From the NCBI GenBank assembly GCA_964512675.1, contig CAZEJR010000011.1:3876-67875 (forward strand): a stretch of 64,000 nucleotides of DNA. Direction: 5' to 3'. The translations under genes and the position numbers were made by a program. Positions within the stretch are counted from its first letter, which is position 1, and every line of letters starts with the position of its first letter. Under the pieces are notes generated by a model, which saw only the letters and a list, made by a program, of their open reading frames with translations, had not been told where the DNA came from and searched no databases. The DNA is from A07HB70 sp964512675. GTDB lineage: Archaea > Halobacteriota > Halobacteria > Halobacteriales > Haloferacaceae. Positions 1-8,807 of this stretch are shown piece after piece.

Positions 1-241
1 CGAACTGGCCGAACGACGCCCACGGCGTGAGGGTGAACCGACCGACTGCGACGCGAACCCCGAACCAGAGCGCGACGCCGACGAGCCCGTAGAGGAGCCC
101 GCCGCCGACGGCGAACTGCGAGCGCCCGAACAGCCGCCCGCGCCACGCCCGCGGGGCTCCCACGACGAGTGTCGCGAGCGCGAGTGCGATCACGGCGGTC
201 AGCGCGTCGCTCCCGAGCGCGGGGCGGGCTGTGCCGGCCAT
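1..241 (-). CDS. Membrane protein, N-terminal part (runs off the window)
   Basis: The frame opens at an ATG whose complement is at 239-241 and stays open to base 1, giving about 80 residues. A hydrophobic stretch lies near residues 13-29 (ALTAVIALALATLVVGAP). A second, at about 48-66, is rich in Gly, Leu and Val (GGGLLYGLVGVALWFGV). Two membrane spans are therefore likely, with an Arg-rich loop between them. A TATA-like gctatg lies about 28 bases upstream of the ATG. The family was not recognised, and the C-terminal part is outside the window. Confidence 0.55.
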   Translation of the reverse strand, partial: MAGTARPALGSDALTAVIALALATLVVGAPRAWRGRLFGRSQFAVGGGLLYGLVGVALWFGVRVAVGRFTLTPWASFGQF

Positions 242-1063
242 CGACACACGAACGCGACAGACCCGCATAGCTCTTGTGTGGTCGACGGCGGGACCGCCGT
301 ACCGCGTATCACGGGTCGTGGTCGGACTCGTCGGGTGTCCGGACTCCTCGCGACGATCCCCGACGATCGTCGCGGTGTTCGACGCTCCACCTCGGCGACG
401 AGCGTCGACCGCGCACGTCGGCACGCCGGCGCGACACTGGCGGTCTGTACGGGCGGGCGCCCAACCGGGTCCCGCGGCAGCGCAGCCGAACGCCGAAGCC
501 GGCACGGCGGTTCCGAGACGGACGAGCACCTCCGCAGCCCGCGGCACAGTCGAGATCCGAGAACGGCGTCCGACTATCGCTCTCGCCGCGGCGCTGTCGG
601 AGACGGTGTAAGACCCGCCTACCCTCCGGTCGACCCCGGGACCGGGCTCCGTCGGCGTGGTCACACGGACACCTCCGCGGGTGGCCCCCCGACCTGGGCC
701 GGCCGCGACGACGTGCCGCGCGAGGACGACACCAGACACGGGGTCGGCTCTCCCGGCTGTAGGGCGTGTACGCCGAACGTCCTCGCGACCGCCGGCCGCG
801 GCGGGAGCGAGGGCGCGCCCGGCGACGACTGGCCACGCTCTGCGCTCGCGGGCCCGTCGGCCACGCCCGGCGGTGGATCGTCCGCGGACGTCTCTCGCGC
901 CCGGCTGCCGGCGTCCCGCTCTCGACGATCCGCCGACGGGCGCGCCTGCCCGCCGCCCGCGAGAGACGACCTCTCGTCCGGTCGGTGACGACGTCCGCGG
1001 TCGACGCTGCCGCGACGCCCGGACCGAGCGAAGATTCATCTGCCTGCCACGCGTCTTGTCGGC
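242..1063. other. Gene-free stretch, no recognisable content
   Basis: All six frames here give Arg/Pro/Ser-rich translations typical of non-coding GC-rich DNA. None shows an acidic, haloarchaeal-like composition or a known motif. The stretch could be an old decayed gene beyond recognition. I see no repeat, tRNA or promoter apart from those belonging to the flanking genes. Confidence 0.5.
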
Positions 1064-1186
1064 ATGGACCTCACCTGCCCGGACTGTGACGCCGACGGCG
1101 TCCGGAGCGACGACTCGCAGTTCAACGTCGTCTACGTCTGCCCGGACTGCGGTCGCCAGCTCGGCTGCGCGTACGCTCGGGAGTAG
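1064..1186 (+). CDS. Zinc-ribbon microprotein, 40 aa
   Basis: This small protein starts MDLTCPDCDADGVRSDD and carries two CPDC knuckles separated by about 23 residues, so it should bind one zinc ion. It is acidic and has the size of the many haloarchaeal zinc-finger microproteins. The ATG at 1064 is the only start before the first CPDC. Nothing shows its partner. An upstream AT-rich patch (aagattcatc, 1031-1040) lies about 27 bases before the ATG and could be the TATA box of a leaderless message. Confidence 0.65.
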   Translation: MDLTCPDCDADGVRSDDSQFNVVYVCPDCGRQLGCAYARE

Positions 1187-1377
1187 CCGCCGTGGCCAGC
1201 GTGAGCACACGCAGACACGAGCCGGCTCGACTCCTGCCGAACCGTGGGCCACGGACGCGTGTGACCGGGCCGCGCTACGGGTCGGCGAGCGGCCTCGGCG
1301 CGAGCTGGCTGTCACAGCCCGTCTGCCGTCAGATGAACAGGTCGATAAACCCGTCCCCGAGATAGACGAGACGCTCG

Positions 1378-2628
1378 ATGGTCTCGCTGCTCGTCGTCGT
1401 CGGCCTGCTCGTCGCCGTCTTCGTGGGGTTCAACATCGGCGGCTCGTCGACCGGCGTCGCGTTCGGGCCGGCTGTCGGGAGCAAACTGGTGCGGAAGGTG
1501 ACCGCGGCGACCCTGTTCGGCGTGTTCGCGTTTCTGGGGGCGTGGACGGTCGGTCGTAACGTCATCGTGACGATGAGCGAGGGGATCGTGCCGGCCGCGC
1601 AGTTCACCCCGGTCGCCGGTGTCGGCGTCCTGTTTTTCACCGGCCTCTCGCTGCTGATCTCGAACGTCTACGGCGTCCCCGCCTCGACCTCGATGACGGC
1701 TGTGGGGGCGATCGTCGGGCTCGGGATCGCGACCGGCTCACTCGACGAGGCGCTGATGTTCACGATCGTCTCCGCGTGGATCGTCGCGCCGCTCGTCGGA
1801 CTCGGCGTCGGTGCGGTCGTCGGTCGGTACGTCTACCCGCAGCTCGAGGCGCGACTGTCGTTCACGCGGCTCGAGCGGCAGCTGCTCCAGGTCGACCGCT
1901 CGGGCCGGCTCCCTCGCGTCCGGCTCAACACGAACGCCTCCTCGCGCGACCTCGCCGGGTCTGCGCTGGTGCTGTCGATCGCCTGCTACATGGGGTTCAG
2001 CGCGGGCGCCTCGAACGCGGCGAACGCGGTCGCCCCGCTCGTCGGGAACGGCGCGGTCACCGTCGACGAGGGGGTACTCCTCGCCGTCGCCGCGATCAGC
2101 GTCGGTGGGTTCACGATCGCGCGGCGAACGCTCGCGACGGTCGGCGACGGCATCACCGACCTCCCCATCCTGGCGGCGCTCATCGTCTCGTCCGTGGGGG
2201 CGACGATCATCACCGTCCTCTCGTTCTACGGCATCCCGGCGAGCCTCGCGGTGAGTACGACCTGCTGTATAATCGGTCTCGGCTGGGGCCGTGCGAGCCG
2301 CGCCTCCACGCTCGCGGAGCTCGCGGCGCCGCCGTCGGCGGACGAGGCCCCGAGCTTCACCACCGGCGCCCTCGGCGTCCCGCCGACGGAGGGCGACGAG
2401 CTAGCGGGCCCGACCGTCGGCGAACTCGCGTCCGGCGAGTCGCCGGCCGACCGGGACTCGCCCGACGCCTCCCGGTCGGTTCCCTCGGTCGGCGAGGAGG
2501 CAGCCGAGGAGCTGACCGCCGAGAGCCTGTTCGACCCGGCTGCGACGACCCGCATCGTCTCCCTCTGGCTCCTCACGCCGTCGGCGTCGGCTGTGGGGTC
2601 GTACCTCCTCTTCCTGCTCGTCCTGTGA
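1378..2628 (+). CDS. Inorganic phosphate transporter, PiT family
   Basis: This 416-residue membrane protein has the duplicated PiT architecture. The first family repeat is near residue 18 (GFNIGGSSTGVAFGPAVGS) and the second near residue 209 (GFSAGASNAANAVAPLVG), separated by a cytoplasmic linker. PiT proteins import phosphate, or metal-phosphate, driven by H+ or Na+. The first repeat deviates from the usual GANDVANA form (NIGGSSTG), while the second keeps the Asn-Ala core. A long acidic Pro/Ser-rich cytoplasmic segment (about 310-390) precedes the last span. A TATA-like ataaac sits about 30 bases before the ATG. Family assignment is secure; the transported ion is inferred. Confidence 0.85.
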   Translation: MVSLLVVVGLLVAVFVGFNIGGSSTGVAFGPAVGSKLVRKVTAATLFGVFAFLGAWTVGRNVIVTMSEGIVPAAQFTPVAGVGVLFFTGLSLLISNVYGVPASTSMTAVGAIVGLGIATGSLDEALMFTIVSAWIVAPLVGLGVGAVVGRYVYPQLEARLSFTRLERQLLQVDRSGRLPRVRLNTNASSRDLAGSALVLSIACYMGFSAGASNAANAVAPLVGNGAVTVDEGVLLAVAAISVGGFTIARRTLATVGDGITDLPILAALIVSSVGATIITVLSFYGIPASLAVSTTCCIIGLGWGRASRASTLAELAAPPSADEAPSFTTGALGVPPTEGDELAGPTVGELASGESPADRDSPDASRSVPSVGEEAAEELTAESLFDPAATTRIVSLWLLTPSASAVGSYLLFLLVL

Positions 2629-2725
2629 GCCGGCGCCGTACAGATACGGACCGTCCCCGGGCGCCGTGTGGTCGCCCGCGCGGTGCGCTCGCCGGTCGGG
2701 GCGTCTACGCCACCCGCCGGCGGCG

Positions 2726-4312
2726 TCAGTCGGCGTCGAACGCGTCGAGTCGCTGTTGCGTGCCGGCGTCGGCTGCGCCCTCCGGGCCGTGTTCCGCGGC
2801 GATTGCTCGCGCGGCGGCGCGGCTGCCGGAGAGCGACGCGTGACGGGCGACTTCCGGGTCGGCGAGCCGGGCCGCCGCCTCGGCCTTCACGGCGTCGCGG
2901 CGGTCGAAAAACCGGTCGCGGGCGGCCTCGAACTCGACGACCGGTCGGGGGTAGTCGCCGTCGTCGCCGTCGGCGACCCGGACGCCCGACTCGCGCTGGA
3001 CGGCCAGTGGCGTCTTCTCCGGCGCGTCGAGGAACTCGGCGGGGAGCCCCCGGAGCTCCGGCACCCACTCGCGGATCCACGCGCCGTCGGGGTCGTGGTC
3101 GCGAACCTGCTTGCGGGGGTTGTACAGCCGGAGCGTCGGCTTGCCGACCAGGCCGGCCTGGGACTGCCACTGGGTGTAGTTGATGCCCGCGACGCTGTCG
3201 ACGAGGTGGTAGTGGTAGTAGTCGGCGCCGATCTGCCACGGCTGCCCGAGGACGTGGTAGAAAAACGAGGCCCCCATCGCGCGCATCCGGAAGTTGAGCC
3301 AGCCCGTCCCGCGGAGACACCGCATCGCGGCGTCGACCATCGGGTAGCCGGTCTCGCCGCGCTTCCACGCCGCCACGAGGTCCGGGTCGTGCCGGTCGGC
3401 GTTGAACCCGCGGAAGACCGGGTTGACCGCCGTGTCGAGCCACCCCGGCCAGTCCGCCAGCTTCTGCTCGTAGTGCTTGTTCCACGCCAGCCGAGAGCCG
3501 AAGAGGTCGCGCCCCCGGCACGCCGGCGCCGCCGCGTGGACCGCCTGCCAGACCTCGCGAACCGACAGACAGCCGAACCGGAGGTACGGCGACAGACCGC
3601 TGCAGCCGTCGCGGGCGTCGCCCGGCGCGGAGATGTTCCTGGGGTAGTCTGCGATCCGGTCGACGAACGCCGCGAGCGCGTGCCAGCCCTCCGTCCGGCC
3701 GCCCGCCGGTACCTTCGTCTTCGTCGGCGACACGTCGTACGCCCGCTCGACGACGGCGGGCGTCACGTCCGTCGGCACGGCGCGAACCGCCGTCGTCTCG
3801 GCGGGCCACCCGTGGCGGTCGCCCTCGACCCACGTCTCGAACGCCTCCTGCCAGTCGCTCCGGGTGTCGCTCACCCCGCGGACGAGACCGTCGCCGTCGA
3901 CGAACGTGACGCCGCGCTCGGCGGCGCGGCTGTCGCGCGCCAGTCCGTACCGACCGGTCGCACTCGACATCGCGACGACGTCCCAGCCGGCGTCGCGGAA
4001 CCGGTCGAGGACGGTGATCGGGTCGCCGTGGGCGTACGTCAGACCGCCCCCCGCCGCGCGGTAGGCGTCGTCCAGGTCGGCGAGACACTCGTGCAGGAAC
4101 CGAAGCCGGGCGTCACAGGCGAGCCCGTCCGTGCCGTAGAACGCCGGGTCGAACACGAACAGCGGGAGGACGGCGCCGGCTGCCGCGGCCCGGGCGAGCG
4201 CACGGTGGTCCGCCGTCCGGAGGTGCTCGCGGTGCCAGACGACCGTCCCGCCCGACGCCGGTGTGTCGGGGATCGTCTCGGGCGCGGTCGCGAGCGTGTC
4301 GTCGCCGGTCAC
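2726..4312 (-). CDS. Cryptochrome/photolyase family protein
   Basis: A 528-residue flavoprotein of the cryptochrome/DNA photolyase superfamily. The N-terminal Rossmann domain begins VVWHREHLRTADHRAL near residue 24. The C-terminal FAD-binding helical domain contains SPYLRFGCLSVREVW, AWKRGETGYPMVDAAMRCL and WLNFRMRAMGASFFYH. The last two correspond to the substrate and flavin pocket of class I photolyases. The usual WQW-type motif in the pocket is changed (GINYTQWQSQAGL), so a signalling (cryptochrome) role or a different lesion is possible. The GTG at 4312 faces the photolyase gene at 4406, so both probably share a 93-base divergent promoter region. Confidence 0.82.
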   Translation of the reverse strand: MTGDDTLATAPETIPDTPASGGTVVWHREHLRTADHRALARAAAAGAVLPLFVFDPAFYGTDGLACDARLRFLHECLADLDDAYRAAGGGLTYAHGDPITVLDRFRDAGWDVVAMSSATGRYGLARDSRAAERGVTFVDGDGLVRGVSDTRSDWQEAFETWVEGDRHGWPAETTAVRAVPTDVTPAVVERAYDVSPTKTKVPAGGRTEGWHALAAFVDRIADYPRNISAPGDARDGCSGLSPYLRFGCLSVREVWQAVHAAAPACRGRDLFGSRLAWNKHYEQKLADWPGWLDTAVNPVFRGFNADRHDPDLVAAWKRGETGYPMVDAAMRCLRGTGWLNFRMRAMGASFFYHVLGQPWQIGADYYHYHLVDSVAGINYTQWQSQAGLVGKPTLRLYNPRKQVRDHDPDGAWIREWVPELRGLPAEFLDAPEKTPLAVQRESGVRVADGDDGDYPRPVVEFEAARDRFFDRRDAVKAEAAARLADPEVARHASLSGSRAAARAIAAEHGPEGAADAGTQQRLDAFDAD

Positions 4313-4405
4313 GACCGCTCGACGGGCCGCGTGGTGTTGAACCCACGGTCCGGGTGCGGTCGCCGCGTTCGAAGGGGTCTAACCCACGCCGGGACAACGT
4401 GTCGT

Positions 4406-5791
4406 ATGCGACTGTTCTGGCACCAGCGCGACCTCAGGACACGGGACGTCGTCGGACTGACCGTCGCGGCCCGGGACGACACCGTCCTCCCGGTGTACGT
4501 CTACGACGCCGACGCCTTCGGCCACGTCGGCCGGCGAGACTACGGCTTCCAGATGCGCGGCGTGCGGGCGCTGAAGCGGCGCTACCGCGAGCTCGGCAGT
4601 GACCTGATCGTCCGGTCGGGTGACACCGCGGCGGAGCTGGCGGCGCTGGCCGACGCCGTCGACGCAGACGCCGTGTACTACGGCGAGCACTACCGACCGT
4701 CGCGCCGTGACCGCCAGCAGGCGGTCGAAGAGCGGTTCGCCGGCACCGACGTCGACACCGAGCCCCGGACCGACCTCGTGCTCGTCGACCCCGGACGGCT
4801 CGACGCGTCGTACCCGACCCACTCGCAGTTTCACCGCGACTGGGAGCAGGCCCCGAAGCCGACGCCGTACGCAGAGCCGGACGCCGACGCGCTCGCGTCG
4901 GTCGACGACGGGACGACCGTCCCGGTCCCCGACGTCGACATCGACCTGCCCGAGGCCGGCCACGACGCCGCCCGCGAGCGGTTCGACCAGTTCCTCGACG
5001 CCGGCATCTACAGCTACAACGACACCCGCGACGACCTGACGCGGGCGGTCGAGGCGCCGACACAGGCCGTCTCCCGGCTGTCGCCGTATCTCGCCGCCGG
5101 GATGATCGGGATCCGCGAGGTGTGGGCCGGCGCGAGCGACCGCTACGAGGCCGTCCACGGGCGCGAGCGAAAGAACGTCGACAAGTACCGCTACGAGCTG
5201 TCGTGGCGCGAACACAACTACCACCTGCTGTACCACAACCCGGACCTGGGCGAGGAGAACTACACGTCGTTCCCGAACGAGATCCGGTGGCGCGACGACG
5301 AGGCGGGGCTGGCGGCGTGGAAGCGCGGCGAGACCGGCTATCCGCTCGTCGACGCCGGGATGCGCCAGCTGAACGCGGAGGGCTACGTCCACAACCGGCC
5401 CCGACAGGTGGTCGCCAGCTTCCTCACGAAACACCTGCTCGTCGACTGGCGCGAGGGCGCACGGTATTTCCGCGAGCAGCTGGTCGACCACGACTACGCC
5501 TCGAACAGCGGCAACTGGCAGTGGACCGCCTCGACCGGCACCGACTCCGTCGACGTGCGGATCTTCGACCCCGTGAGCCAGATGTCGAAGTACGACGCCG
5601 ACGCCCGGTACGTCACGGAGTACGTCCCCGAGCTCCGGGACGTGCCGGCCGGCAAGGTCGTCGACTGGCCGACGCTCTCGCAGGCCGAGCGCGACGAGCT
5701 CGCTCCGGACTACGCCGACCCGATCGTCGACCGGAACGAGGGGTACGAGCGCGCACAGCGGACGTTCGAGGCGGCGCTCGGAAAGCGGTAG
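4406..5791 (+). CDS. phr2: Deoxyribodipyrimidine photolyase (CPD type, Phr2-like)
   Basis: A 461-residue class I photolyase that uses FADH- and blue light to split cyclobutane pyrimidine dimers. It starts MRLFWHQRDLRTRD, the usual antenna-domain start. The FAD domain has SRLSPYLAAGMIGIREVW, ELSWREHNYHLLYHNP, AWKRGETGYPLVDAGMRQL, VHNRPRQVVASFL and NSGNWQWTASTGTD, which includes the WQW pocket seen in active CPD enzymes. The ordering and the RYRELGSDLIVRSGD segment resemble Halobacterium Phr2. The ATG at 4406 has tctaaccc about 26 bases upstream, fitting a leaderless message. The protein is full length. Confidence 0.9.
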   Translation: MRLFWHQRDLRTRDVVGLTVAARDDTVLPVYVYDADAFGHVGRRDYGFQMRGVRALKRRYRELGSDLIVRSGDTAAELAALADAVDADAVYYGEHYRPSRRDRQQAVEERFAGTDVDTEPRTDLVLVDPGRLDASYPTHSQFHRDWEQAPKPTPYAEPDADALASVDDGTTVPVPDVDIDLPEAGHDAARERFDQFLDAGIYSYNDTRDDLTRAVEAPTQAVSRLSPYLAAGMIGIREVWAGASDRYEAVHGRERKNVDKYRYELSWREHNYHLLYHNPDLGEENYTSFPNEIRWRDDEAGLAAWKRGETGYPLVDAGMRQLNAEGYVHNRPRQVVASFLTKHLLVDWREGARYFREQLVDHDYASNSGNWQWTASTGTDSVDVRIFDPVSQMSKYDADARYVTEYVPELRDVPAGKVVDWPTLSQAERDELAPDYADPIVDRNEGYERAQRTFEAALGKR

Positions 5792-5849
5792 TCGCCGCCG
5801 ACCGGCCCCGTCGGGACCGGACGGTCTGCCAGCCGCCCGGCCACGGACC

Positions 5850-6206
5850 TCAGCTCGCGACGTCGAACCGGCCGGCCTCGACGAGGTCGACGAACTCGCG
5901 CGGATCGAACGTCGTCCCCGCCGTGATCACCCGCGAGCGGTCGCCCGGCGGCCACCCGACCGGCTCGTCGACGTCGTACTCCGTCGCCGGCTCGACCGTC
6001 ACGCCGGACGGGTCGATCCGCGACACCCACAGCACCCGCCCGTACTCGACGTCGTAGAGGCCGTCGCCGGCGGTGATCGTGCTGCTATCGGTCTCGATTC
6101 GCTGCGAGTCGAACGAGTCCACGTACAGCCGTGACAGGACCCCGACGCGGATACCACTGTCGCCGGAGCGGGCCGGGCGCCGGGTGACCGCCGGCGACGG
6201 GACCAC
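5850..6206 (-). CDS. Small unknown protein, third gene of the helicase operon
   Basis: A 118-residue soluble protein beginning three bases after the stop of the helicase gene, so it is almost certainly co-transcribed with it. The first ~17 residues are basic and poorly structured. The rest is acidic and beta-rich (VGVLSRLYVDSFDSQRIETD, GLYDVEYGRVLWVSRIDP). No catalytic motif, zinc site or membrane span is visible. Position suggests an accessory role with the helicase and nuclease, but this is inference from spacing only. I do not recognise the family. Confidence 0.65.
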   Translation of the reverse strand: MVPSPAVTRRPARSGDSGIRVGVLSRLYVDSFDSQRIETDSSTITAGDGLYDVEYGRVLWVSRIDPSGVTVEPATEYDVDEPVGWPPGDRSRVITAGTTFDPREFVDLVEAGRFDVAS

Positions 6207-6209
6207 GGC

Positions 6210-8804
6210 CTACCCCGACCCGTCCGGGGCGGACTCGACGGCGGCCAGCACGTCGTCGAGTATCAGCCGCCCGGCTGCCCTGTCGAGCGGGTCGTTGTTG
6301 TTCCCACAGTGCTCGCTCATCACGCACAGCGGGCAGCCGCGCCGGCGGTCACACGAGCAGTCGGTGATGTGCTCGCGCGTTCGCGCAGCCAGCGTGTCGA
6401 ACTGCTCGTAGATCGCCTTCGCGAACCCGACCCCGCCGTCGATACCGTCGTGGACGAACCACGTCGGGCCGGGAACCGTCTCGTGGTCGTGGCCGAGCGT
6501 CGACAGCCCCCCGACGTCGGCGTTGTCGATCATCAGCTCGAGCGGCGCGAGCTGGATCACGCCGTGTTCTGCGGCGTGGAGCCCGCCGCCGTAGGTGTAG
6601 CGGTCCTCGGCAGCCGGCACGGCGCGGTCGGTGCTCGCCCGGGTCGTCGGGGTGAGCAGCTCCTCGCCCAGCTCGCCGGTGAGCCGGTCGATCGTCGTCC
6701 GGAGGTGGTCCGGCGGGAGCGCGACCCACAGCAGTTCGGTCCGGAGGTCGAGCGGCGGAGCGCCCGTCGGGTGCGGGCCGCCGACGATCTCGCCGGTGCT
6801 GACCTCTCGGACGAGATACGCGTCGTACGTGATCCGGACCGTCCCCGTGCCGAAGTAGAGGTCGTAGTCGCCGGCCAGCGGGCGGTGTGTCTCCACCGCG
6901 AGGTCGGTGATCCGCTTTGTCGACTGGGTCTGGGTGTACTCGTCTGTCTGGGTCCTGCGGACGGCGATCGTCGGACGGCGGCCGGTCTCGTCGACCTCGA
7001 CGACCTCGTACTGCTGGCCGGCGTGGAGGAACAGCGCGCCCTCGTGGTAGTCGCGGTAGGCGCGCTCCTCGGCGACCGGGTCGTGGTCGATCTCGCCGTT
7101 CCGACACACGACGCGAAACTCCGTCCCGCCGGTCCCGTACATCGAGATCCGTGCCTGCGGGCGGGCGTCGCCGGTGTAGGTCACCCCGCCGGCGTCGAGG
7201 TCGCCGACCGACTCGAGCAGGCCGGCGTCCTGCCACATCTCGGTCGTCTCGCGCAGGCGCCGCTCGCCGCCGAGGTACGGCGCGTCGGCTGCCGACAGCG
7301 GGCGCTCCGCGGCGGCGGCGAGCAGGTGGTCGGCGTACACCCGGTCGTTTTCGACGGAGACGACCGCGTCCTCGACGCCGTCGTCGAACAGGTAGTCGGG
7401 GTTGTCGAGGATGTAGGCGTCCATCGCGTCCTGGCCACCGACCAGCACGGAGAGCGCGTCGCTCGTCCCGCGCCCGGCGCGCCCGACCTGCTGCCAGAAG
7501 CTCTGTTTCGTCCCGGGGTACGACGCGGCGACGGTGGCGTCGACGCTCCCGATGTCGATTCCGAGCTCGAGCGCGTTCGTCGAGGCGACCGCGTCGACGG
7601 ACGCGCCCTTCAGCCGGTTCTCGACGGCCCGCCGGGTCTGGGTGCCCAGCCCCGCGTGGTACGGCTCGACGTCGACGTAGCCTCCCTCGGGGTGGTCCCG
7701 TGCGGCGGCGACCACCTGTCTGGCCGCGATCTCCGTGCCCTGTCGTGCGCGACAGAACTGGAGCGTCTGTGTGTCGCGTAGCGCGAGGTGTGCGGTCACC
7801 GACGCGGCCTCGGACCCGGTCGACCGGCGGGCCTGCTCGAAGTCCGCGAGCGGGTCCTCGGCGGCCTCGTCGAGCGCCGACCGGTCGACCGGCGGCTCCC
7901 ACAGGACGACGTCGCGGTCGCCACGCGGCGAGCCGTCCTCGTCGACGACGGTGAACTCCGCGCCCGTCAGCCGGGCGGCGTGGCGGGCGGGGTTGCCGAT
8001 CGTCGCGGTCGTGAGCACGAACTGCGGGGCCGCGTCGTAGTACGCGAGGATCCGCCGCAGACGCCGGAGGATCCACGCGACGTGTGTGCCGGCCACCCCG
8101 GAGTACTCGTGGCCCTCGTCGACCACGACGAGGTCGAGGTTGTGGTAGAACCGGTGCCAGCCGCTGTCCTTGTTGTGCCGCGGGAGATAGACGTTCAGCC
8201 CGGCGGGGTTCGTCAGAACGACGTTCGCGGTCTCGCGGATCCGGCGCTTTCGCTCGGCGTCCGTGTCGCCGTCGTACACCCCGACGGAGACGTCGAGCCC
8301 CCAGTCCTGGCGCAGCTTCGTGTTGAGCTCGTTCTCCTGGTCGCGGGTGAGCGCCTTCATCGGGTAGAGACACAGCGCCGTCGAGTCGGGGTCGGCGAGG
8401 TAGTTCCGGGCGATCTGGAGCGCGTAGACCCACGTCTTGCCCGACGACGTCGAGGTGGTGACGACCGTGTTCTCGCCGCCGGCGAGACTGTCGAGCGCGG
8501 CGGCTTGGTGCGAGAACAGCTCCGTCTCGAGCCGACCGGCGAGGCTGTCGCACAACACCTCGTCGGCGGGGACCGTCGACGCCGGCTGGCCGGGGAGGTG
8601 CCGGCTGTGACACACCTGCCCCCGGTAGTCGGGGAGCGAATCCCGGAGCACCGCCTCGGAGAGCACCCGGCGCGTCCCCGACCGGTCGGGGACGCCGCCG
8701 TCGGGACGGCGGCGCGGCTCCTGGCCGTCGTGGCCGCCTGCCGCCGTTGTCCGACCGGTCGTGCTCGCGTCGGTGTCGTGGTCCGAGCCGTCTGAGCGTG
8801 TCAC
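6210..8804 (-). CDS. MrfA/YprA-type DEAD/DEAH helicase with C-terminal Cys cluster
   Basis: An 864-residue superfamily 2 helicase. After ~90 residues comes the Q-like and motif I region (VTTSTSSGKTWVYALQIA). Motif II is DEGH (VVVDEGHEYSGV), motif III is LTTATI, and the motif V/VI region has STNALELGIDIG and QQVGRAGRG. The C-terminal third is the DUF1998-like part and ends with a four-Cys cluster (CSCDRRRGCPLCVMSEHC), as in Bacillus MrfA, a 3'-5' helicase of mitomycin C repair. The GTG start is 3 bases after the stop of the upstream DEDD exonuclease, matching the mrfA-mrfB pairing known in Firmicutes. DNA repair is therefore the likely role. Motif II is DEGH rather than DEAH or DEVH. Confidence 0.85.
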   Translation of the reverse strand: MTRSDGSDHDTDASTTGRTTAAGGHDGQEPRRRPDGGVPDRSGTRRVLSEAVLRDSLPDYRGQVCHSRHLPGQPASTVPADEVLCDSLAGRLETELFSHQAAALDSLAGGENTVVTTSTSSGKTWVYALQIARNYLADPDSTALCLYPMKALTRDQENELNTKLRQDWGLDVSVGVYDGDTDAERKRRIRETANVVLTNPAGLNVYLPRHNKDSGWHRFYHNLDLVVVDEGHEYSGVAGTHVAWILRRLRRILAYYDAAPQFVLTTATIGNPARHAARLTGAEFTVVDEDGSPRGDRDVVLWEPPVDRSALDEAAEDPLADFEQARRSTGSEAASVTAHLALRDTQTLQFCRARQGTEIAARQVVAAARDHPEGGYVDVEPYHAGLGTQTRRAVENRLKGASVDAVASTNALELGIDIGSVDATVAASYPGTKQSFWQQVGRAGRGTSDALSVLVGGQDAMDAYILDNPDYLFDDGVEDAVVSVENDRVYADHLLAAAAERPLSAADAPYLGGERRLRETTEMWQDAGLLESVGDLDAGGVTYTGDARPQARISMYGTGGTEFRVVCRNGEIDHDPVAEERAYRDYHEGALFLHAGQQYEVVEVDETGRRPTIAVRRTQTDEYTQTQSTKRITDLAVETHRPLAGDYDLYFGTGTVRITYDAYLVREVSTGEIVGGPHPTGAPPLDLRTELLWVALPPDHLRTTIDRLTGELGEELLTPTTRASTDRAVPAAEDRYTYGGGLHAAEHGVIQLAPLELMIDNADVGGLSTLGHDHETVPGPTWFVHDGIDGGVGFAKAIYEQFDTLAARTREHITDCSCDRRRGCPLCVMSEHCGNNNDPLDRAAGRLILDDVLAAVESAPDGSG

Positions 8805-8807
8805 GTG

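Noticed and set aside
2666..5791. A 1041-codon open frame on the plus strand across both photolyase genes
   Set aside because: Only its last 461 codons are a real protein. The front is the antisense of the cryptochrome-like gene, kept open by GC-rich third positions.
6349..8613. A long second frame inside the helicase gene
   Set aside because: It is an alternate-frame shadow with Arg/Pro-rich composition; the helicase motifs are all in the other frame.
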